Assembly (NCBI GenBank): GCA_026193675.1
Contig: JAPHSO010000176.1
Span: 1-7,456 of the forward strand
Length of the DNA: 7,456 nt
Direction: 5' to 3'
Origin: Gammaproteobacteria bacterium
GTDB taxonomy: Bacteria > Pseudomonadota > Gammaproteobacteria > Thiohalomonadales > Thiohalomonadaceae
In this document: in pieces, positions 1 through 5,526 of the stretch
Layout: each line of letters starts with the position of its first letter
Position numbering within the stretch: position 1 is the first letter of the stretch
Position numbers and translations under genes: made by a program
The notes under the pieces: model-generated
What the model was told of the DNA's origin: nothing
Databases searched by the model: none
The model's input: only the letters and a program-made list of their open reading frames with translations

Positions 1-883
1 AGTTGCCATCGTTGGACGTCCAAATGTTGGTAAATCGACGCTGGTTAATCGCATTTTAGGTGAAGAGCGGGTTGTGGTTTTTGATATGCCCGGTACTACA
101 CGTGACAGCATCTACATCCCATTTGAGCGTGATGAAAAGAAATATACGCTGATCGATACCGCTGGGGTGAGAAGACGGGCGCGGGTAAAGCAGACTGTTG
201 AGAAATTTAGCGTCATTAAAACGCTACAGGCGATTGATGATGCCCATGTTGTGATTATGGTGCTTGATGCCCACGAAGGGCTCAGTGATCAAGATGCCCA
301 CATACTCGGCTTTATTCTAGACTCAGGTCGTGCATTGGTTGTTGCGATCAATAAGTGGGATGGTCTGGAGACGGATGAGCGCGACGAGATCAAGCGAACG
401 TTCGATCATAAATTTCCGTTCCTCTCTTTTGCAGAGACCCATTTTATCTCCGCACTGCACGGTACAGGCGTAGGTAATCTTTTTGGCTCACTCAACAAGG
501 CCTATGATTCTGCGATGGCAGACTTTTCTACCCCAGCCTTAACCGATCTGCTTGAGAGCCTGGTAAAGTCGCACCAGCCCCCAATGGTTAGAGGTCGTCG
601 TATTAAATTGCGCTATGCACATCAGGGGGGCAGGAATCCTCCTATCATCGTGATTCATGGTAATCAGACGGATTCAGTACCGGGAAGCTACAAGCGCTAT
701 ATGGAAAATGCCTTTCGGGAGCATCTGAAGCTGGTGGGTACCCCGATCCGTATTGAGTTCAGGGGGGGAGCCAATCCCTTTGCGGGCAAGAAAAAGGTGT
801 TCACTAAGGGGCCGGCTAAGAGCCGTCAACTGCTAGACAAATTTCCTGCTAAAAAAGAAAAGAGGCAGAAGAGGCGGCGTTAA
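1..883 (+). CDS. der: Ribosome-assembly GTPase Der (EngA), 3' part
   Basis: Der is an essential GTPase with two G domains that helps mature the 50S subunit. Only the second G domain and the C-terminal KH-like domain are present; the first G domain lies before the window and the reading frame is open from base 2. Visible motifs: Walker A GRPNVGKS (about bases 14-37), PGTTRDS (G2 region), DTAGV (G3), NKWDG (G4) and SALHGTGVGN (G5 region). The KH-like part includes HQPPMVRGRRIKLRYAHQGG and NPPIIVIHGNQ, both near-identical to my memory of E. coli Der. It ends in a very basic tail (KKEKRQKRRR) typical of rRNA-binding forms. The stop TAA at 881-883 is 9 bp from the stop of the convergent gene, and no intrinsic terminator is visible between them. 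Family assignment is firm; only the missing 5' part limits the call. Confidence 0.97.
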   Translation, partial: VAIVGRPNVGKSTLVNRILGEERVVVFDMPGTTRDSIYIPFERDEKKYTLIDTAGVRRRARVKQTVEKFSVIKTLQAIDDAHVVIMVLDAHEGLSDQDAHILGFILDSGRALVVAINKWDGLETDERDEIKRTFDHKFPFLSFAETHFISALHGTGVGNLFGSLNKAYDSAMADFSTPALTDLLESLVKSHQPPMVRGRRIKLRYAHQGGRNPPIIVIHGNQTDSVPGSYKRYMENAFREHLKLVGTPIRIEFRGGANPFAGKKKVFTKGPAKSRQLLDKFPAKKEKRQKRRR

Positions 884-892
884 GAGCGTTTG

Positions 893-1261
893 TCACTTCT
901 GAGGTTTCTGACTTTGCGGCTCATCATCTGATGTCAGCTCCTGCCAGAAACTTGTGCCCCCTTTTTTAGTGGCAGACCAACCTTTCTTTGCCTTATCTCC
1001 AGTCCAGTCAGCACCCTTCTGAATTTTTTCACCGCTCCACTCAACGCCATCATTGACCCCCTCTTTTGTGGCTGATGCTCCCTTGTTGAGTTTCTCTTTA
1101 CTCCAGTCGGTGGCGTCGGCAGCCCCCTCTTTGGTTGAACCCCAAAGTTCACTAGCCCCTTGCTTAGTTCTCTCCCACAGGCTCTCTTCAGCACTGGAAT
1201 GAGTTGTGACAAGAAGTAGCGAGAGTAGTAGAGGTGCAGAAATTTTGAAAAGTTTGTTCAT
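893..1261 (-). CDS. Small exported protein with Trp-marked 11-residue repeats
   Basis: I do not recognise a named family. The 122-residue product begins with a clear Sec signal peptide (basic MNKLFK, hydrophobic residues 8-20, probable cleavage after SSA at residue 24). The mature part is hydrophilic, rich in Lys, Gly, Ala, Ser and Glu, and punctuated by Trp at 29, 40, 53, 75, 86, 95 and 106. The spacings are 11, 13, 22, 11, 9 and 11, so the period is mostly 11 residues. Units resemble W-S/T-x-E/D-K-x-x-K-G-A, as in LEA-like or apolipoprotein-like amphipathic helices that lie on membranes or stay partly disordered. The tail (DDEPQSQKPQK) looks unstructured. A periplasmic, membrane-surface or stress-protective role is inference. 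It starts 27 bp after the thioredoxin stop on the same strand, so co-transcription is likely. The ribosome binding site is weak (GGATG about 9 bases before ATG). Confidence 0.75.
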   Translation of the reverse strand: MNKLFKISAPLLLSLLLVTTHSSAEESLWERTKQGASELWGSTKEGAADATDWSKEKLNKGASATKEGVNDGVEWSGEKIQKGADWTGDKAKKGWSATKKGGTSFWQELTSDDEPQSQKPQK

Positions 1262-1288
1262 TGGTTAATACATCCGTAATTTCATCAT

Positions 1289-1654
1289 CTATTCAACAGG
1301 CATATGTGGGTCAATGAAGCTCCTCAGAGCCTGTGCCGATTGGGCCCCACCGATTCGCGCCACCTCTTCTCCATCCACAAACAGGAGTAGTGTCGGAAAT
1401 CCACGTAGTCGATAGTGACCACATAGTTTCATATTTTCATCGGCATCGATCTTTGCCAGCAGTAACTTGCCTTCATATTCAGGAATAACTTTTTTAAGAA
1501 CAGGCGCAATCATCAGGCAGGGGGAGCACCAGTCAGCCCAGAAATCGACCAGAACAGGCCGGTTATGGGATGCTTCGATGACTCGCTTTTGAAACTGATC
1601 TTCGTCGATATTAAAGATAAATTCGGATGAGGTTTTGTCATTGGGTAATTTCAT
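1289..1654 (-). CDS. Thioredoxin-family protein (CSPC active site)
   Basis: A 121-residue single-domain thioredoxin, slightly longer than TrxA (about 108) because of a roughly 10-residue N-terminal extension. The active site is FWADWCSPC with Cys43 and Cys46, followed by the PVL segment. The cis-proline loop is RGFPTLLLF (Pro87). Later strand LFVDGEEV and GGAQS complete the fold. Substitution of Ser for Gly in CGPC usually alters redox potential modestly. The N-terminal pattern (short strand, then DEDQFQKRVIEAS) and the C-terminus resemble the thioredoxin half of YbbN/CnoX proteins, but no TPR half follows. No signal peptide is seen, so it should be cytoplasmic and act as a disulfide reductase or a chaperone-like thioredoxin. 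No strong Shine-Dalgarno precedes the ATG. The fold is certain; the subfamily is not. Confidence 0.92.
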   Translation of the reverse strand: MKLPNDKTSSEFIFNIDEDQFQKRVIEASHNRPVLVDFWADWCSPCLMIAPVLKKVIPEYEGKLLLAKIDADENMKLCGHYRLRGFPTLLLFVDGEEVARIGGAQSAQALRSFIDPHMPVE

Positions 1655-1718
1655 CAGCTAATGGTGGGTTTTTAGTACGATCTTTTCAAGTAAAAAGAGA
1701 TTAATATCGACGGGATTG

Positions 1719-1747
1719 TTGGACTTAGGATGATAGACATCTACAAT
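1719..1747 (+). promoter_or_regulatory. Candidate sigma70 promoter for the DUF6394/K+ channel unit
   Basis: TTGGAC (1719-1724), 17-bp spacer, TACAAT (1742-1747). The -10 matches consensus at 5 of 6 positions and the -35 at 3. The predicted start near 1754 leaves a leader of about 25 bases before the ATG at 1779. This is the only convincing pair in the 124-bp divergent gap with the thioredoxin gene. Pattern match only. Confidence 0.35.
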
Positions 1748-1778
1748 GAAACCATAACAATACAAAGAGTAATTAAAG

Positions 1779-2162
1779 ATGAATCTAGAGAAAGTGATTT
1801 TCAGTTTTTTTATCGTATTTGCACTAACCCTCAATTTCGGATTTTTTGTTGGTGAGATAGATAATCCATCACATCACAATGTTTTTGAGCTATTTGCGGT
1901 GATTGTGGTAAACCTGATTGCTACATTTCTAAAGTTTGGAGATAGGACACACACCGGGGCAACATTGTTGGCCACCAGTTTAGTTGCCGATCTTCAGCTA
2001 ATTGCTGCAGCCATTGTTTGGGGTTATGTCGAACATGTATCACCAACTGGGATGACAGGTGAGGTGATGACAAGCATTGTTTCACTCTCAGGTGGTGCAT
2101 TGTTGGCAAACATGATCTCTGTAATTTTGTTGGTGGTTGATACTATCAGGCAGCGCCACTAG
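1779..2162 (+). CDS. DUF6394-type four-helix inner-membrane protein
   Basis: A 127-residue hydrophobic protein with four likely membrane segments at about residues 5-25, 34-53, 60-84 and 98-121. A charged loop with FVGEIDNPSHHN lies between the first two and FLKFGDRTHTG between the second and third. The text matches what I remember of proteins called DUF6394 in Gammaproteobacteria, which typically lie next to an RCK-domain potassium channel, as here. Its function is unknown. The 31-bp gap to the channel gene and same strand suggest one operon, so an accessory role with the channel is a reasonable guess, but nothing in the sequence proves it. Shine-Dalgarno is poor (AAAGAG about 8 bases before ATG). 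Loop His and Asp residues could sense pH or a cation; that is speculation. Confidence 0.85.
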   Translation: MNLEKVIFSFFIVFALTLNFGFFVGEIDNPSHHNVFELFAVIVVNLIATFLKFGDRTHTGATLLATSLVADLQLIAAAIVWGYVEHVSPTGMTGEVMTSIVSLSGGALLANMISVILLVVDTIRQRH

Positions 2163-2193
2163 AAGATGAGTCAGACAATGGAGTTATAGCCCA

Positions 2194-3891
2194 ATGAATC
2201 AGGTTATCTTCCTGATTTTAAGGCGCATGCGCCTGCCGCTGGTGATGCTTGTTATCACCTATGCGATCTCAATATTGGGTCTGGTATTGATTCCCGGTAT
2301 CGATGATACGGGCAAACCGTGGCATATGGATTTTTTCCATGCCTTCTACTTTGTCACCTATATGGCGACCACCATCGGTTTTGGTGAGTTGCCTTATGAG
2401 TTTACCGATGGTCAGAGAATGTGGGTGTTGGTCACTATCTACATGACGGTGACAGCTTGGCTCTATGCTATTGGAAAAATATTAAGTCTGGTTCAGGATG
2501 CCGGTTTTAAGCAGGCCGTTACCGAACAGGTATTTCAACGAAATGTAAGGCATGTATCTCGCCCTTTTTACATCATTTGTGGTTATGGGGATACCGGCCG
2601 GATATTACTTAAGTCATTGATACAGCGCAGGATTCAGGCTGTTGTTATAGATCGCAATCAGAACAATATCAATCTGCTTGAGCTAGAAGATCTAGGCCTC
2701 TTTATTCCAGGGCTGTGCGCGGATGCTCGACGGGTTGAGACCCTTAAAGAGGCCGGCTTGAAGCATCGAAACTGTCTCGGTGTGTTGGCACTGACTGACC
2801 ACGATGAGACCAATCTTAAGATTGCAATAACCACTAAACTGCTTGAACCAGGAATTAAGGTGATCTGTCGAGCAGAGACCCATGACGCAGCAGACAATAT
2901 GGCCTCATTTGGCACTGATCACATCATCAATGCATTTGATATCTTTGCTCAAAGACTTGCATTGGCTCTTCACTCGCCAGGTGCCCATATTCTTTATGAT
3001 TGGTTGACCGGGGTTCCGAACGAGCCATTGATGCAGCCGTTAGAGCCGCCTCGTGGAATGTGGGTGGTGTGTGGTTATGGTCGTTTTGGGCAAGCGGTCT
3101 GTAATAATCTGCTCAATGAGGGGATAGAGGTCTCTGTTATTGAGGCTAATCCAGAGATTGCGGGTGAACTAGATCAATGTGTCGTTGGAAGAGGTACGGA
3201 GGCGGATACTCTGCTCTCTGCTGATATTGAACGGGCTGTTGGTATTGTGGCGGGTACCGATAATGATGCCAACAATCTATCAATTATCATGACAGCCGGT
3301 GAGATCAATCCCGATCTTTACATGGTGGCTCGTCAGAATCGGCAGGATAATCAGGAGATCTTTGAGGCAGCTCTACCCGACCTGGTTATGCACCGGAGCG
3401 AAATAATCGCACGGGATATCTTTACCTATTTGACCAATCCATTTTTGATTGAGTTTCTACAAAGGGCTCTTCGAGAGAGTGATGAATGGATCAACCTGTT
3501 GGTCAGCCGCCTGGTCGCTATCGTAGGCACTCATGTCCCGGAGCTGCATCTTGTGACAGTTGACCAAGAAAACTCTCCAGGAATTATTGAACTGTTTTCG
3601 AAAAGCGAGAAACTCTCTATTAAGGATTTAGTCAGAGATTCCAGAGATCGAGAGCAGTCTCTACCCATTATCGTGCTGTTGCGTATTACCAAGAGTGGAG
3701 AGGTGATTATGACACCAGAGGAGGGCGAAGAAATTGAGAAGGGCGATCGTCTTTTGATGTGTGGCTCCGCAGGGCTTGGGCCTAGAATTGATCAGATAGT
3801 CAGAAACTACCATACGTTGAGTTATCTACACTCCGGAACGATTGAGACGCATGGTTGGTTGCTCAGGCGCATTTTTAAAAAGTCACAATAA
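2194..3891 (+). CDS. Potassium channel, two-TM pore with tandem RCK (TrkA-N) domains
   Basis: A 565-residue inner-membrane channel subunit. Membrane helix 1 is about residues 14-34, the pore helix 46-58, the selectivity filter TTIGFGE 59-65, and membrane helix 2 76-98. The cytoplasmic part holds two Rossmann RCK domains: RCK1 from about 125, with dinucleotide motif GYGDTG (130-135) and acidic Asp153 at the end of strand 2, and RCK2 from about 289, with GYGRFG (294-299) and Glu317. A TrkA-C-like domain follows (about 445-525), with VTVDQENSPGIIELF and EEIEKGDRLLMCG. The layout is that of MthK/Kch-like ligand-gated K+ channels, but with two RCK units in one chain. The filter reads GFGE where GYGD is usual; this is probably normal for the DUF6394-linked group. 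GGAG lies 10 bases before the ATG. NAD(H) or another nucleotide ligand is implied by the GxGxxG motifs but is inference. Confidence 0.93.
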   Translation: MNQVIFLILRRMRLPLVMLVITYAISILGLVLIPGIDDTGKPWHMDFFHAFYFVTYMATTIGFGELPYEFTDGQRMWVLVTIYMTVTAWLYAIGKILSLVQDAGFKQAVTEQVFQRNVRHVSRPFYIICGYGDTGRILLKSLIQRRIQAVVIDRNQNNINLLELEDLGLFIPGLCADARRVETLKEAGLKHRNCLGVLALTDHDETNLKIAITTKLLEPGIKVICRAETHDAADNMASFGTDHIINAFDIFAQRLALALHSPGAHILYDWLTGVPNEPLMQPLEPPRGMWVVCGYGRFGQAVCNNLLNEGIEVSVIEANPEIAGELDQCVVGRGTEADTLLSADIERAVGIVAGTDNDANNLSIIMTAGEINPDLYMVARQNRQDNQEIFEAALPDLVMHRSEIIARDIFTYLTNPFLIEFLQRALRESDEWINLLVSRLVAIVGTHVPELHLVTVDQENSPGIIELFSKSEKLSIKDLVRDSRDREQSLPIIVLLRITKSGEVIMTPEEGEEIEKGDRLLMCGSAGLGPRIDQIVRNYHTLSYLHSGTIETHGWLLRRIFKKSQ

Positions 3892-3928
3892 ACAAAGTGC
3901 CAGTAAACCTCCCTGGTTTACTGGCACT
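3886..3928 (-). terminator. Intrinsic terminator of sRNA copy 1
   Basis: Perfect 14-bp stem, arms 3928-3915 and 3909-3896 (AGTGCCAGTAAACC and its complement), loop AGGGA. On the minus strand it is followed by TTGTTTATT, a moderate T tract. On the plus strand the stem is followed by CCCAACC, so it is not a canonical terminator for the channel gene, although it could still protect that mRNA's 3' end. The loop carries a GGA motif. Confidence 0.8.
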
Positions 3929-4040
3929 CCCAACCTTGATTGATACTTCCTTTTTTCTGCATCATGCAGTGATGTCTAATCCATTTGACATTCCATCCCT
4001 GGAGCATCCCTTACTGTCGCGTCCTCAATTCCTTGTGACT
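3886..4040 (-). ncRNA. CsrB/RsmZ-like CsrA-sequestering sRNA, copy 1
   Basis: Read on the minus strand from about 4040 to 3886 (about 155 nt; the 5' end is uncertain by about 10). It has nine GGA motifs: AAGGA, GAGGA, AGGGA, AGGGA, TGGA, TGGA, AAGGA, TGGGA and AGGGA. Such density is the hallmark of RNAs that titrate CsrA/RsmA. One GGA is the loop of a hairpin at 3990-3973 (TGTCAAA, loop TGGA, TTAGACA; one A-A mismatch). The next hairpin, CTGC-ATGAT-GCAG (3969-3957), has no GGA. The RNA ends in a 14-bp terminator hairpin with loop AGGGA. It aligns end to end with the second copy at 4211-4356. No protein reading frame of quality covers it. Its 3' end overlaps the stop codon of the convergent channel gene. 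It may be an undescribed member of the CsrB/RsmX/Y/Z class; no database check was possible. Confidence 0.72.
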
Positions 4041-4095
4041 GGATACATTCTGAGTAATTTCAATGAGAAGTGAAATAGGTCAAATCTGATTCTTG

Positions 4096-4113
4096 ACCAA
4101 GAAATGACCTACA
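4096..4113 (-). promoter_or_regulatory. GacA/UvrY-like upstream activating site of sRNA copy 1
   Basis: Minus-strand reading TGTAGG-N6-CTTGGT. The known GacA/UvrY site is TGTAAG-N6-CTTACA; the first half matches at 5 of 6 positions, the second at 3. The centre (4104.5) is 65.5 bp before the first G of the conserved AGTC at the presumed transcript start (4039). In the second copy the same distance is 66.5 bp. The conserved position is better support than the sequence of this copy alone. Confidence 0.45.
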
Positions 4114-4144
4114 AATAACACAAGTAATCGATATAATTTGTAGG
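4108..4144. repeat. Inverted repeat upstream of sRNA copy 1
   Basis: CCTACAAAT (4108-4116) and its exact complement ATTTGTAGG (4136-4144) are separated by 19 bp of AT-rich sequence. The left arm contains one half of the GacA/UvrY-like site, and the right arm repeats that half-site (TGTAGG) in inverted orientation. It may be a second regulator contact or a cruciform/hairpin upstream of the promoter. The spacing is about two helical turns. Confidence 0.45.
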
Positions 4145-4210
4145 AATTTAGAGCGGCAAGATGATGATATATCAGGTTTTACTGGTTGAGAACGGTTTGA
4201 AATGCTGTAG

Positions 4211-4253
4211 ATAAAATAAAGCGCCAGACGACTTCCATAGTCTAACTGGCGCT
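4211..4253 (-). terminator. Intrinsic terminator of sRNA copy 2
   Basis: Minus strand: outer stem AGCGCCAG (4253-4246) with CTGGCGCT (4227-4220), internal loop TTA/GT, inner stem GACT/AGTC, loop ATGGA, then TTTATTTTAT. A strong stem and T tract make this a convincing intrinsic terminator. It also separates the two sRNA genes. Confidence 0.88.
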
Positions 4254-4356
4254 CCAAGTCTGGATGCTTCCCTCTCAATACCGCTCCGTGCAGTGCTATC
4301 TAATCCGTTAGACATTCCATCCTAATTGATTCTCCTTACCGTCTATTCCTTACGAC
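4211..4356 (-). ncRNA. CsrB/RsmZ-like CsrA-sequestering sRNA, copy 2
   Basis: Read on the minus strand from about 4356 to 4211 (about 146 nt). It also has nine GGA motifs: AAGGA, AAGGA, AGGA, TGGA, CGGA, CGGA, GGGA, TGGA and TGGA. Hairpin 1 (4314-4297) is TGTCTAA, loop CGGA, TTAGATA, with the GGA exactly in the tetraloop. Hairpin 2 (4293-4281) is CTGC-ACGGA-GCGG, again showing GGA in the loop. An unpaired GAGAGGGAAG follows, then a terminator hairpin with loop ATGGA. GGATG near 4322 can also pair with CATCC at 4266-4262, closing the central part. Alignment with copy 1 shows compensating changes in stems (GCG/CGC versus GTG/CAC in the terminator), which argues for conserved RNA structure. The promoter -10 is weak (CATACC near 4366-4361), as expected for an activator-dependent gene. 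The transcript follows folD on the same strand but should have its own promoter. Confidence 0.77.
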
Positions 4357-4413
4357 TTGCAGGTATGTTGCATGAAAAGTTCTGATCTGGAAATCGGGCG
4401 ATTCTGATTGTGA

Positions 4414-4431
4414 TGTAGGCGATAACCTACT
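4414..4431 (-). promoter_or_regulatory. GacA/UvrY-like upstream activating site of sRNA copy 2
   Basis: Plus-strand reading TGTAGG-CGATAA-CCTACT; minus reading AGTAGG-N6-CCTACA. This is a near-perfect inverted repeat with the 6-bp spacer of the established GacA/UvrY site TGTAAG-N6-CTTACA. It abuts the folD stop codon and is centred 66.5 bp before the presumed sRNA start at 4356. Known family members (rsmX/Y/Z, csrB-type genes) carry this element upstream of their promoters. Confidence 0.68.
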
Positions 4432-5288
4432 TAGGCCTGTTCGCGCGACTCCGCAGCATCGATGGTGTTCTGCATCAGGGTGGCCACTGTCATGGGTCCA
4501 ACACCGCCAGGAACCGGAGTAATATGCCCTGCCCGTTCGACAGCCTTGTCAAATTCAACATCCCCAACCAGTCGACCATCATCAAGGCGGTTGATTCCCA
4601 CATCAATTACTGTAGCGCCAGGCTTAATCCAGTCACCCTTAACAAGTGCAGGCGCCCCAACAGCGACAACAACGATATCTGCCTGAGCAACATGTGAAGG
4701 TGTATCTTTAGAAAATCTATGACAGGTTGTGACGGTAGCTCCAGCAAGCAGGAGCTCCAGTCCCATCGGCCTTCCAACATGGTTTGATGCGCCAACAACA
4801 ACGGCATCTGCCCCCTTGATTGTGATACCGCTACTCTCAAGCATGGTAATAATCCCTCTAGGGGTGCAGGAGCGGAGTAGGGGAATTCTCAGGGCCAGAC
4901 GGCCAATATTGTAGGGGTGGAAACCATCAACATCTTTATTGGGATCAATACGCTCAATCACAGTCTCAGAGTTGATCTGTTCAGGAACTGGGAATTGAAC
5001 CAGAATACCATCTACCTCATCATCTTCGTTTAGCTGATCGATTAACTTCAGCAGCTCCTCTTCACTTGTTGTTGCCGACAGGTCATAGGAGAATGATTTT
5101 ATGCCCACTTCATCACAGGCGCGGCGCTTGCTGCCAACATAGACCTGAGATGCAGGGTCGGCGCCAACAAGAACTACAGCCAGACCGGGGGTACGAAGCC
5201 CCTTTTCAATACGGGCATCGACCCGCTGTTTGATTGAACGGCGAAGATCTGCCGCGATAGCTTTGCCATCAATAAGTTGGGCGCTCAT
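4431..5288 (-). CDS. folD: Bifunctional methylenetetrahydrofolate dehydrogenase/cyclohydrolase FolD
   Basis: FolD oxidises 5,10-methylene-THF with NADP+ and hydrolyses the product to 10-formyl-THF, supplying formyl groups for purines and initiator tRNA. The 285 residues match the family length (E. coli 288). Conserved residues fall at E. coli positions: Tyr50 and Lys54 in QVYVGSKRRAC (catalytic lysine), Gln98 in VQFPVP (usually QLPLP), Asp121 in KDVDGFHPYNIGRL, CTPRGI at 141-146, the NADP loop VGASNHVGRPM (165-175), and the C-terminal PVPGGVGPMTVATL. His170 replaces the usual Ile in ASNIVGRP, a mild change. Start ATG at 5288-5286 follows AAAGG by 6 bases. The stop codon touches the activator site of the downstream sRNA gene. 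Cytosolic, homodimeric in known cases. Confidence 0.97.
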   Translation of the reverse strand: MSAQLIDGKAIAADLRRSIKQRVDARIEKGLRTPGLAVVLVGADPASQVYVGSKRRACDEVGIKSFSYDLSATTSEEELLKLIDQLNEDDEVDGILVQFPVPEQINSETVIERIDPNKDVDGFHPYNIGRLALRIPLLRSCTPRGIITMLESSGITIKGADAVVVGASNHVGRPMGLELLLAGATVTTCHRFSKDTPSHVAQADIVVVAVGAPALVKGDWIKPGATVIDVGINRLDDGRLVGDVEFDKAVERAGHITPVPGGVGPMTVATLMQNTIDAAESREQA

Positions 5289-5325
5289 TATTTACCTTTA
5301 AATTCGTTAACAACTAACTGGCACT

Positions 5326-5355
5326 ATTGTCTCACGCAGATGATGAGTTCGCCAA
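5326..5355 (-). promoter_or_regulatory. Candidate sigma70 promoter for folD
   Basis: Minus strand TTGGCG (5355-5350), 18-bp spacer, GACAAT (5331-5326), each matching consensus at 4 of 6 positions. It would give a leader of about 30 bases. It diverges from the tRNA promoter at 5383. Pattern match only. Confidence 0.3.
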
Positions 5356-5360
5356 TAAGT

Positions 5361-5374
5361 GATAAATTTTTATC
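5361..5374. repeat. Perfect AT-rich inverted repeat GATAAA-TT-TTTATC
   Basis: A 14-bp palindromic element between the folD and tRNA promoters, 8 bp before the tRNA -35. It could be an operator half-site pair or just part of an AT-rich upstream element that boosts tRNA transcription. No known binding site is recognised. Confidence 0.35.
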
Positions 5375-5382
5375 AGGTTATA

Positions 5383-5411
5383 TTGACCTTACGCCATTGG
5401 ATGAGTATTAT
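5383..5411 (+). promoter_or_regulatory. Strong sigma70 promoter for the tRNA genes
   Basis: TTGACC (5383-5388), 17-bp spacer, TATTAT (5406-5411); both hexamers match consensus at 5 of 6 positions. The -10 is followed by CCCTCGCC, a GC-rich discriminator typical of stable-RNA promoters under stringent (ppGpp) control. Start expected near 5418, about 20 bases before the tRNA-Pro 5' end. The leader contains a small perfect hairpin (CTCTTA-A-TAAGAG, 5419-5431). Confidence 0.7.
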
Positions 5412-5438
5412 CCCTCGCCTCTTAATAAGAGACCTTTT

Positions 5439-5515
5439 CGGGGTATAGCGCAGTCTGGTAGCGCGCCTGCTTTGGGAGCAGGATGTCGGGAGTTCGAATC
5501 TCTCTACCCCGACCA
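5439..5515 (+). tRNA. tRNA-Pro (anticodon UGG)
   Basis: A 77-nt cloverleaf with encoded CCA. Acceptor arms CGGGGTA (5439-5445) and TACCCCG pair fully. The D arm contains AGTCTGGTA. The anticodon stem CCTGC/GCAGG encloses loop TTTGGGA, with anticodon TGG at 5473-5475. The T arm has GTTCGAATC. The first base pair C1-G72 is typical of bacterial tRNA-Pro. It reads CCA and, by wobble, other proline codons. Confidence 0.97.
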
Positions 5516-5526
5516 ATTTTTTAAAA

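Noticed and set aside
934..1212. Second minus-strand frame inside the Trp-repeat gene
   Set aside because: It lacks a signal peptide and motifs; the 893-1261 frame has a clear signal peptide and periodic repeats.
3896..3928. Hairpin as an intrinsic terminator of the K+ channel gene on the plus strand
   Set aside because: The stem is followed by CCCAACC with no T tract on that strand; the T tract is on the minus strand.
4060..4278. Minus-strand open frame of 72 codons between the channel gene and folD
   Set aside because: It crosses the sRNA copy 2 terminator and the upstream region of copy 1, has no protein-like motif or binding site, and the RNA reading explains the sequence better.
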